Shown: positions 1 to 5,767 of the stretch, in pieces
Numbering within the stretch: the stretch's first letter is position 1
How the letters are laid out: each line of letters opens with the position of its first letter
From: Actinomycetes bacterium
Lineage (GTDB): Bacteria > Actinomycetota > Thermoleophilia > Solirubrobacterales > Solirubrobacteraceae
Length of the DNA stretch: 5,805 nt
Direction of reading: 5' to 3'
NCBI GenBank assembly: GCA_023429855.1
Contig: JAEZDB010000191.1
Span: 1-5,805, forward strand
Translations under genes and position numbers: made by a program
The notes under the pieces: generated by a model
Told to the model about the DNA's origin: nothing
Seen by the model: only the letters and a program-made list of their open reading frames with translations
The model's database searches: none

Positions 1-446
1 CGGCGGCGGAGGTCCGCGCCCGCTTCGAGGAAGCCGTCGACCGCCGCCGACGACAGCCGGTCGACGAGCCGCAGGAGCCGGCCGCCCAGGGCGAGCGCCT
101 GCGCGCCGGTGAGGTCGTCGCTGCCGGGCAGCGTGCCGAGGAACTCCCACATCGCCATGCCGCTCAGCCGGTAGAGCGCCAGCAGCTCCGTCACCGGGCG
201 GCCGGCAGCGCAGTGGGCGCCGCCATGGGCCGAGAAGAGCGTCAGGTCGAGCTCGTGCTCAGGGTCGTCCAGCAGCGCCAACATCCCGTCGACCGCAGCG
301 AGCGTCCCGACTTCGAGGTTGCGGCGGGTGGCGTGGTCGAGCGTCAGCTCCTGCGCGACCCGCTCGACGGCGGCCTGCGCCAGCGCCTGGCGGGCAGCAC
401 GCGCTTGCGCCGCGATCGGCGTCAGATCTGGAGCGCTGGCGGTCAT
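1..446 (-). CDS. RsbRD_N/PucR-like regulator, N-terminal part (truncated by window edge)
   Basis: The reading frame opens at ATG 446-444 and stays open to base 1, giving 148 complete codons; the C-terminus lies outside the window. The start is well fixed: the RidA stop codon (485-483) is in the same frame 12 codons upstream, no ATG, GTG or TTG lies between, and the next Met is residue 55. The visible part is all-helical and soluble, with no signal peptide or membrane segment. Residues 74-102 (HGGAHCAAGRPVTELL, then LYRLSGMAMWEFL) resemble the H-G...G.P...LL..YR......W pattern of the RsbRD_N-type sensory domain found at the N-terminus of many actinobacterial PucR-family regulators. In such proteins a DNA-binding HTH_30 domain sits at the C-terminus, which cannot be seen here. 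It starts 36 bases after ridA with no convincing promoter between, so co-transcription is likely. The family call is recognition from motif shape; the regulated genes are unknown. Confidence 0.55.
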   Translation of the reverse strand, partial: MTASAPDLTPIAAQARAARQALAQAAVERVAQELTLDHATRRNLEVGTLAAVDGMLALLDDPEHELDLTLFSAHGGAHCAAGRPVTELLALYRLSGMAMWEFLGTLPGSDDLTGAQALALGGRLLRLVDRLSSAAVDGFLEAGADLRR

Positions 447-482
447 GCCTGGCGGCGTCGCAGAGTCGGTTTGCGAAGGTCG

Positions 483-869
483 CTAGGCGAGCGCGACGAT
501 CGCGTCGATCTCGACATCGGCGCCCTTCGGCAGCGCGGCCACCTGCACCGTCACACGTGCTGGAGCCGGGTCGCCCATAAACGTCTCGTAGACCGCGTTG
601 ACGGCCGCGAAGTCGGCCAGGTCGGTGAGGTAGATCGTGCACTTCACCGCGTCCTTCAGGCTGCCGCCAGCAGCCGCCGCCACGGCTTCGAGGCTGGTGA
701 GGCAGCGCTGCGCCTGCGCGGCTGCGTCGCCGTCGATCAGCTCGCCGGTCGACGGGTCGAGCGGGATCTGCCCCGAGCAGAACAGCAGGTCGCCGGTGCG
801 GATCGCCTGCACGTACGGGCCGATCGCCGCGGGGGCGCCTGAGGTCTGGATCGCATCACGCTGCGGCAT
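483..869 (-). CDS. ridA: RidA family (YjgF/YER057c/UK114) enamine/imine deaminase
   Basis: This encodes a complete 128-residue protein, the usual size for the family. RidA proteins are cytosolic homotrimers that hydrolyse reactive enamine/imine intermediates, such as 2-aminoacrylate from serine/threonine dehydratases, to 2-oxo acids plus ammonia. Family hallmarks are clear: APAAIGPYVQA at residues 12-22 with Tyr19; CSGQIPLDPSTGEL at 31-44; the helix AAAQAQRCLTSLEAV at 49-63; DLADFAAVNAVYETF at 83-97; PARVTVQVAALPKGADVEIDAI at 103-124 (given here as a motif, key residues Arg105 and Glu120). Arg105 aligns with the substrate-carboxylate-binding arginine of active RidA, and Glu120 with the acidic active-site residue, so deaminase activity is expected. 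The frame is open upstream to an ATG at 959, but that adds 30 Arg-rich residues unlike any RidA. The ATG at 869-867 gives the canonical N-terminus and sits 7 bases after a -10-like hexamer. It is divergent from the DUF255 gene and followed by the regulator gene. Confidence 0.95.
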   Translation of the reverse strand: MPQRDAIQTSGAPAAIGPYVQAIRTGDLLFCSGQIPLDPSTGELIDGDAAAQAQRCLTSLEAVAAAAGGSLKDAVKCTIYLTDLADFAAVNAVYETFMGDPAPARVTVQVAALPKGADVEIDAIVALA

Positions 870-876
870 GGCCCTG

Positions 877-882
877 AACCTA
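877..882 (-). promoter_or_regulatory. Candidate -10 element for ridA, implying a leaderless mRNA
   Basis: On the minus strand TAGGTT (882 to 877) fits TANNNT and is followed by seven bases (CAGGGCC) and then the ridA ATG at 869. The usual 6-8 base distance from the -10 to the transcription start places the start at or next to the A of the ATG. No Shine-Dalgarno sequence precedes the ATG. A partial -35 (CGGACA, 907 to 902, matching the last four bases of TTGACA) lies 19 bases upstream, which is a long spacer. The position is seen directly; promoter function is inferred. Confidence 0.45.
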
Positions 883-925
883 CTGGCGCGCCGAGGTGCG
901 GTGTCCGTGAGAACGCGGATCGGAC

Positions 926-931
926 TACCCT
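926..931 (+). promoter_or_regulatory. Candidate -10 element for the DUF255 gene, implying a leaderless mRNA
   Basis: TACCCT (926-931) fits TANNNT and is followed by eight bases, all C or G (cccgcccg), and then the ATG at 940. Transcription would begin at or within a base or two of the start codon. The pyrimidine-rich lead-in has no purine-rich ribosome-binding site, which agrees with leaderless initiation, common in actinobacteria. No good -35 hexamer is seen at 16-18 bases. Promoter function is inferred. Confidence 0.42.
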
Positions 932-939
932 CCCGCCCG

Positions 940-2943
940 ATGGCCAACGCCCTTGCCACCTCGTCCTCGCCGTACCTGCGTCAGCACGCGGAAAATCCGG
1001 TCGACTGGCAGCCGTGGTCGCAGGCCGCACTCGACCGGGCGGCTGCCGAAGACAAGCCGCTGCTGATCTCGATCGGCTACTCGGCGTGCCACTGGTGCCA
1101 CGTGATGGCCCACGAATCGTTCGAGGACCCGGCCACGGCGGCGCTGATGAACGCGCACTTCGTCTGCATCAAGGTCGACCGCGAGGAGCGCCCCGACCTC
1201 GACGCGATCTACCTCGACGCCTGCCAGAGCCTCACGGGGCAAGGCGGTTGGCCACTCCACGCCTTCGCCACGCCCGACGGCCGCCCGTTCTACGCGGGCA
1301 CGTACTTTCCGCCGCAGCCCGGGCGCGGCTTGCCGGGCTGGTCTCAGCTGCTGGAGGCCTTGGCCGAGGCGTGGCGCGAGCGCCGCGACGAGATCGAGGA
1401 GACCGGCACAAGCCTGGGGGCCGCACTCGGTGGCGCCGCCCACCTGACGCCGGTCGACGACGTGCCCGGCGGGCCGTTCCTCGACGCGGCCCTGCACGAC
1501 GTGGGCAAGCAGTTCGACAGCGTGCACGGCGGCTTCGGCGGCGCCCCGAAGTTCCCGCCGTCGGCGCTGCTCGGGTTCCTGCTGCAGCGCGGCGGCGACG
1601 CGCTCCCGATGGCGCGCTACACCCTGGCGTCGATGGCGTCGGGCGGGATCTTCGACCAGGTCGGCGGCGGCTTTGCGCGCTACGCGGTCGATCGCACGTG
1701 GACCGTCCCTCACTTCGAGAAGATGCTCTCCGACAACGCGCTGCTCGCCGCACGCTACGCGGAGGCGGCGACGATCACGGGCGACGCGTCCTTCGGCCGG
1801 GTCGCAGAGCGGACGCTCGACTGGGTCGTCACCGACCTGGGCGACGAGGACGGCGGTTTCGCCAGCGCCCTCGATGCGGACTCCGCCGGCGCCGAGGGCA
1901 CGTTCTACGTGTGGACGCCGGCGCAGCTGCGAGCGGCCCTCGACCCGGACGATGCGGACGTCGCCGCCGCCTGGTTTGGCGTCACCGACGAGGGGAACTT
2001 CGACGGTGGCGCGACGGTGCTGGAGGAGCGCGGCATCGAGCCCGAGCCCGCGACGCGCGACCGGATCCTGGGCGCGCTCGCGCAGGCGCGTGAGCAGCGC
2101 GAGCGGCCGGCGCGCGACGACAAGCGGATCGTGAGCTGGAACGCGCTCGCGATCCAGGGCTTCGTCGCCAGCGGCGTGCGCCTCGGTCGGGCCGACCACC
2201 TTGCGGCGGCAACCCGCTGCGCAGAGCTGATCCTGGAACGCGCGTGTGATGCGAGGGGCCGCGTTCTGCGGCTCATTCCGCGCCCGGGCGACGACCTCGA
2301 CCAGCTCCCCGCGGGCGTGCTCGAGGACCACGCCCACCTGCTCGAGGCGCTGGTCGCGCTCTACGAGGCGACGTTCGAGGCGCGGTGGTTCGACGCTGCC
2401 CGCGAGCTGGCCGGCGTGCTCCTGCGCGACTTCGCCGACGTCGACCGTGGCGGATTCTTCACGACGGCCCGCGATCACGAACAGCTGGTCGCGCGCCGCA
2501 AGGAGCTCGACGACAACCCCGTCCCGTCGGGCCAGGCGTCAGCTGCGGTGGCGATGCTTCGGCTGCACGCGCTCACCGGCGACGCCCAGCTGCTCGCCGC
2601 AGCAGAAGGCGTGCTCCGCCTCGGCGCGTCGATCGCGGGGCGCGGGCCCGGCAGCTTCGGCCACTTCCTCAGGGCGATCGACCAGTACAACGCCGCGCCG
2701 GTCGAGATCGCAGTTGTCGGCGAGGGATCGGCTGCCGAGGCACTGATCGCGGTCGCGCGCGAGCAGGCGCCGGCGACGGCGGTGATCGCAGCAGGGCTGC
2801 CGGGAACGGCGACACGCGTCCCGCTGCTCGCCGGGCGCGAGCTCATCGACGGCCAAGCGGCGGCCTACGTCTGCGAGCGCTTCAGCTGCCAGCGGCCCGT
2901 GACCACGCCAGAGGAGCTCCGCACGCTGCTGCTGCGCGGCTGA
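940..2943 (+). CDS. DUF255/YyaL/SPATA20-type thioredoxin-domain protein
   Basis: This encodes a complete 667-residue protein, the normal length for the bacterial YyaL / spermatogenesis-associated protein 20 family. Residues about 3-160 form the thioredoxin-like (DsbH-type) domain: SSSPYLRQHAENPVDWQPW at 8-26, SIGYSACHWCHVMAHESF at 44-61 with the CxxC pair Cys50/Cys53, KVDREERPDLDAIY at 78-91, and GGWPLHAF then GTYFPP at 102-125. The remainder is an (alpha/alpha) six-hairpin barrel: HGGFGGAPKFP at 196-206, GGIFDQVGGGFARYAVD at 235-251, VPHFEKMLSDNALLA at 256-270, GGFASALDADSAGAEGTFYVW at 305-325, and a DDKRIVSWNAL stretch at 393-403. A conserved C-terminal Cys645/Cys650 pair (YVCERFSC) is kept. 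There is no signal peptide, so it is probably cytosolic. No activity is established for the family; redox or sugar-linked roles are suggestions from fold only. The frame extends back to 637 antisense to ridA, but ATG 940 gives the canonical N-terminus and the divergent promoter fits it. Confidence 0.93.
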   Translation: MANALATSSSPYLRQHAENPVDWQPWSQAALDRAAAEDKPLLISIGYSACHWCHVMAHESFEDPATAALMNAHFVCIKVDREERPDLDAIYLDACQSLTGQGGWPLHAFATPDGRPFYAGTYFPPQPGRGLPGWSQLLEALAEAWRERRDEIEETGTSLGAALGGAAHLTPVDDVPGGPFLDAALHDVGKQFDSVHGGFGGAPKFPPSALLGFLLQRGGDALPMARYTLASMASGGIFDQVGGGFARYAVDRTWTVPHFEKMLSDNALLAARYAEAATITGDASFGRVAERTLDWVVTDLGDEDGGFASALDADSAGAEGTFYVWTPAQLRAALDPDDADVAAAWFGVTDEGNFDGGATVLEERGIEPEPATRDRILGALAQAREQRERPARDDKRIVSWNALAIQGFVASGVRLGRADHLAAATRCAELILERACDARGRVLRLIPRPGDDLDQLPAGVLEDHAHLLEALVALYEATFEARWFDAARELAGVLLRDFADVDRGGFFTTARDHEQLVARRKELDDNPVPSGQASAAVAMLRLHALTGDAQLLAAAEGVLRLGASIAGRGPGSFGHFLRAIDQYNAAPVEIAVVGEGSAAEALIAVAREQAPATAVIAAGLPGTATRVPLLAGRELIDGQAAAYVCERFSCQRPVTTPEELRTLLLRG

Positions 2944-2991
2944 ATCCCGCCGCTCGCTCGGGCACGCGATCCATTCGCGGGGCGCCGCTCG

Positions 2992-2997
2992 TAAGGT
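2992..2997 (+). promoter_or_regulatory. Candidate -10 element for the MMPL transporter gene
   Basis: TAAGGT (2992-2997) matches TANNNT in the 98-base gap between the DUF255 stop and the MMPL start. A start near 3004 would give a short leader of roughly 38 bases containing the AGGA at 3029-3032. No convincing -35 is seen 16-18 bases upstream (2969-2974 is atccat). It suggests the transporter may be transcribed separately from the DUF255 gene, although read-through is possible because no clear terminator lies in the gap. This is inference from position and sequence only. Confidence 0.33.
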
Positions 2998-3028
2998 GGT
3001 CGAAGCACTCGGACGCCCCGCCCACAGT

Positions 3029-3032
3029 AGGA
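3029..3032 (+). promoter_or_regulatory. Ribosome-binding site of the MMPL gene
   Basis: AGGA (3029-3032) lies nine bases before ATG 3042, an acceptable Shine-Dalgarno spacing. It supports this ATG as the start; no other start codon occurs in frame between the preceding gene's stop and 3042. The AGGA is complementary to TCCT (3036-3039) across a three-base loop, so it could fold on itself, but a four-pair stem is weak. Confidence 0.5.
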
Positions 3033-3041
3033 AACTCCTTC

Positions 3042-5330
3042 ATGCCCGATTTCGACAGCGACAGCGCGCCCGCCGGCGCTGACGAGCCACGTCCGCGCAA
3101 CCGCCCCCGCCGCGGAAGCGCCCGCGCCGCGTCCGTCCCGGCGACCGGCTTCGCATGGGTCACCGGCCCTGTCGCCCGGTTCGTGGTCATCGCGCTGTGG
3201 ATCGTCGCGTTCTTCGCCACGATCGCGCTGAACCTGCCAGGCAAGCTCGCCGACGCGGAGACGAACGAGGCGCGCAACTACCTGCCGGCCGACGCCGAGT
3301 CGACACAGGCGTACGAGGCGGTCAACAAGATCATCAAGTCCGACAACGTGCCGCTCGTCGCCGTCGTGCGGCGCGATTCCGGGCTCACGCCGCAGGACCT
3401 CACGGCCGTCAAGTCGCAGCTGAAGACCTTCAACGCGACCGCTGAGGACGCGCCGATCAAGGTCACCGATCCCGATACGAAGGAGACGCGCGAGGTCACG
3501 CTCGCCGACGTGCAGCAATCGGCCAAGGGCGAGTGGCTGACCCTGGGCGAAGCGTCGAAGGACGGCACCTCCGTGCTGATCTTCGGTGCCATCGAGATCA
3601 CCGAGGACTCCGAGCGGCTGCTCGACGGCATCGACGCCTTGCGCGCGGGGCTGCTGCCCCTCCGAGAGGACGGCCTGACGATGAAGGTCACGGGCGGCGC
3701 AGGCTTCTCCTACGACGCCATCAAGGTCTTCGGCGACCTCAACGCCAACCTGCTGATCGGCGCCGTGACGTTGGTGATCGTCCTGTTGATCTTGATCTAC
3801 CGCAGCCCGATCCTGCTGTGGCTGCCGCTGATCGCGGTGCTCTTCGCCGAGCTCACGTCGCGTGGTGTGGCGGCCCTCACGACCGATATCGGCGTCACCG
3901 TGACCGGACAGTCCGGGGCGATCATGTCGATCCTCGTCCTCGGTGCAGGTACCGACTATGCGCTGCTCGTCGTCTCTCGATATCGCGAAGAGCTGCGCCA
4001 CCACGAGAACCGGCACGACGCGCTGCGGCTGGCCATGGCGTCGGCCGGTCCCGCGGTCTTTGCGTCGGGTCTCACGGTCGTCGCAGGTCTGCTTACGCTG
4101 ACGGTGGCGTCGGTCGAGGGCACCGCTGGCCTCGGGCCGCTCGGCGCGATCGGCGTGGCCGTGGCGATGGTGTCGATGCTGACGCTGCTCCCGGCCATGT
4201 TCGCCGTCTTGCCGCGCGGCGTGTTCTGGCCGAAGACGCCGAAGGCCGGCACGCAGGGCGCCGACTCCACACACGGCTTCTGGCGGCGGGTCGGTGAGCG
4301 CGTGGCCGTGCACCCGCGCCGCACGTGGGTGATCACCGGCCTGTTGCTGCTGATCTGCGCGGGTGGTCTCGCGACGTTCAACCCGAACCTTTCGCAGAAC
4401 GACACCTTCATCGGCAAAGTCGAGTCGGTCGAGGGCGGCGAGCTGCTGGCGAAGTCCTTCCCGGGCGGCACGAGCGCGCCGGCACAGGTCGTCGTACCCG
4501 ACGCCAGCAAAGCGCAGGCGGTGGCCGACGCGCTCACCGCTAGCGACGAGGTCGACAAGGCGGTGATTGTGGCCAAGGGCGAGGGCGGCACCCTCCTCGA
4601 GGCGACGCTGACGACCGACCCGTTCAGCATCGAGGCCCAGGACGCCATCACGCCGCTGCGTGAGACGGCGAAGAAGGCCGGCGGCGAGGCGGTGCTCGTC
4701 GGCGGCGACACCGCGATCAACTACGACCTGGCCAAGGCGAACGCGCGCGACCTGCGGGTCATCATTCCGATCGTCCTCGGCGTGGTGCTGCTGATCCTGA
4801 TGGCGCTGCTGCGCGCGATCGTGCTGCCCGCGATCCTGATCGTGACGGTGGTCGTCTCGTTCGCTGCCGCGCTCGGCCTGTCGGCGTTGCTGTGGCAAGA
4901 GGTGTTCGGCTTTGCCGGCGCCGACCGCTCGATCATCCTGTTCGCGTTCGTGTTCCTCGTCGCGCTGGGCATCGACTACAACATCTTCCTCGCATCGCGC
5001 ATCCGCGAGGAAGCGCTCAAGCACGGCACCCGCGAGGGCATCCTGCGCGGCCTCGGCGCCACCGGCGGTGTGATCACCGCCGCCGGCATCGTCCTCGCGG
5101 GCACGTTCCTCGTGCTCGCGTCGACGCCTGTCGTCTTCCTCGTGGAGACCGGCACCGCCATCGCCATCGGCGTCCTCCTCGACACGTTCATCGTCCGCTC
5201 GATCCTCGCCCCGGCGCTCTCCCTCGACATCGGCCGCAAAATCTGGTGGCCCTGGGAATCCAAGATCCCGACCGACGAAGACGCGGCCGCTGCCAAGACC
5301 GTCAGCCCGGGCCTAGCGCCCACGGAGTAG
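3042..5330 (+). CDS. MMPL family (RND-type) membrane transporter
   Basis: This encodes a complete 762-residue inner-membrane protein with the two-fold RND layout. About 45 cytoplasmic residues rich in Pro/Arg and acidic residues are followed by TM1 (about 46-64), a first extracytoplasmic porter domain (65-235), and five helices (about 235-390). TM7 (about 429-447), a second porter domain (448-570) and a last group of helices (about 573-720) complete the repeat. Signature motifs are present in both halves: GAGTDYALLVVSRYREEL (301-318) and ALGIDYNIFLASRIREE (641-657). The Asp305-Tyr306 and Asp645-Tyr646 pairs correspond to the proton-relay pairs of mycobacterial MmpL3, so it is probably proton-driven and active. 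The family exports lipids, glycolipids, siderophores and drugs; the substrate here cannot be told. It ends about 32 residues after TM12 following a WWPW motif, without the long C-terminal domain of MmpL3. The open frame begins at 2385, inside the DUF255 gene, but ATG 3042 has a ribosome-binding site and a sensible N-terminus. Confidence 0.93.
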   Translation: MPDFDSDSAPAGADEPRPRNRPRRGSARAASVPATGFAWVTGPVARFVVIALWIVAFFATIALNLPGKLADAETNEARNYLPADAESTQAYEAVNKIIKSDNVPLVAVVRRDSGLTPQDLTAVKSQLKTFNATAEDAPIKVTDPDTKETREVTLADVQQSAKGEWLTLGEASKDGTSVLIFGAIEITEDSERLLDGIDALRAGLLPLREDGLTMKVTGGAGFSYDAIKVFGDLNANLLIGAVTLVIVLLILIYRSPILLWLPLIAVLFAELTSRGVAALTTDIGVTVTGQSGAIMSILVLGAGTDYALLVVSRYREELRHHENRHDALRLAMASAGPAVFASGLTVVAGLLTLTVASVEGTAGLGPLGAIGVAVAMVSMLTLLPAMFAVLPRGVFWPKTPKAGTQGADSTHGFWRRVGERVAVHPRRTWVITGLLLLICAGGLATFNPNLSQNDTFIGKVESVEGGELLAKSFPGGTSAPAQVVVPDASKAQAVADALTASDEVDKAVIVAKGEGGTLLEATLTTDPFSIEAQDAITPLRETAKKAGGEAVLVGGDTAINYDLAKANARDLRVIIPIVLGVVLLILMALLRAIVLPAILIVTVVVSFAAALGLSALLWQEVFGFAGADRSIILFAFVFLVALGIDYNIFLASRIREEALKHGTREGILRGLGATGGVITAAGIVLAGTFLVLASTPVVFLVETGTAIAIGVLLDTFIVRSILAPALSLDIGRKIWWPWESKIPTDEDAAAAKTVSPGLAPTE

Positions 5331-5345
5331 TGCTGGCTGGCTGAC

Positions 5346-5456
5346 GCGTCGGGGTGGGGGTACCCCGGTCGGGACCCCTCACGCGCCGCGGCTCGCAAGC
5401 TCGCGGCGGCCCTCCGGTCAGGCACTGTCCCGCCCAGGGTACCCCCACCCCGACGC
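5346..5456. repeat. 111-base imperfect palindrome (long hairpin) after the MMPL gene
   Basis: The left arm 5346-5365 (gcgtcggggtgggggtaccc) is the perfect reverse complement of 5437-5456. Pairing continues inward after single mismatches: 5367-5368 with 5434-5435, 5370 with 5432, and gggac 5371-5375 with gtccc 5427-5431. The centre holds another stem, 5384-5393 with 5398-5408 (cgccgcg + gct against agc + cgcggcg, with T5401 bulged and loop CGCA). It begins 16 bases after the MMPL stop. As RNA it would be a very stable cruciform-like fold that could end transcription or protect the mRNA 3' end, but no T-run follows, so it is not a classical intrinsic terminator. It could equally be a copy of a dispersed palindromic repeat. 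Each arm also contains the self-complementary GGGTACCC. Confidence 0.8.
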
Positions 5457-5605
5457 TTGGGCCCTGCTGCATCCTCGCGGGCTGCCTGCCCAAGCTGCCT
5501 GGCGGCGCACTGCGACGGCGCGGCATCTTGTTGGCTGGCGCCGTTCCACGTTCTCAACCAACGAAGCGGGCGCTGCATCGCTATCGCCGGAGACGCGTCA
5601 GCGCC

Positions 5606-5675
5606 GAACCAGAAGACCGCCGGGGCGCAGCACCGGAAGGCGTCGACCACGAACAGAAGACGGCGGGGGCGCAGC
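5606..5675. repeat. Degenerate direct repeat, two units of about 25 bases
   Basis: Unit 1 (5606-5631) begins gaaccagaagaccgccgggg and unit 2 (5651-5675) begins gaacagaagacggcgggggc; both end in gcgcagc. The 21-base cores (5611-5631 and 5655-5675) agree at 19 positions, and one C is missing in unit 2 before the core. The core offset is 44 bases, not a multiple of three, which argues against a repeated protein motif. Unit 2 leads directly into a perfect GC hairpin; the matching hairpin in unit 1 is broken (GCACC in place of GCCCC). Confidence 0.6.
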
Positions 5676-5679
5676 CCCC
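5665..5679. terminator. GC hairpin, terminator-like, no T-tract
   Basis: GGGGGC (5665-5670) pairs perfectly with GCCCCC (5674-5679) across a GCA loop. Compact G/C hairpins of this kind without a T-run often lie at gene ends in high-GC actinobacteria and may terminate on either strand. There is no T-rich stretch on either side, so termination is only a suggestion. Confidence 0.3.
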
Positions 5680-5767
5680 AGGTCCACGCAGCCAGCGCAG
5701 GCGATTACAGCCGGTCCGCCGCATCGGCGAGCGCGGGGGCGGGGTGCTCCGCAGGCGAAGTTTGATG

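Noticed and set aside
213..842. 209-codon plus-strand frame over the regulator and ridA
   Set aside because: Its product is Arg/Val-rich with no motif, and it is antisense to two better supported minus-strand genes.
637..939. Upstream extension of the DUF255 frame (101 extra codons), antisense to ridA
   Set aside because: It lies wholly over ridA and the divergent promoter and matches nothing expected of the family; ATG 940 gives the canonical N-terminus.
870..959. ATG at 959 as the start of ridA (30 extra residues)
   Set aside because: RidA proteins begin a few residues before the APAAIGPY motif; the extension is Arg-rich and would overlap the start of the DUF255 gene.
925..2478. 517-codon open frame on the minus strand opposite the DUF255 gene
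   Set aside because: Low-complexity Arg/Ala/Val/Glu-rich product opposite a fully motif-supported gene; it is an antisense shadow.
2385..3041. In-frame extension of the MMPL frame (219 codons) into the DUF255 gene
   Set aside because: The extra sequence is a frame-shifted reading of the DUF255 gene; the start at 3042 has an AGGA site and a normal MMPL N-terminus.
2944..3041. Terminator between the DUF255 and MMPL genes
   Set aside because: Only a tiny GCGG/CCGC pairing near 2977-2988 with no T-run is present, which is too weak to call.
2865..5024. 719-codon open frame on the minus strand opposite the MMPL gene
   Set aside because: Its product is Arg/Asp/Gln/His-rich with no domain. It is the antisense shadow expected from GC-biased third positions, and the plus strand carries clear MMPL motifs.
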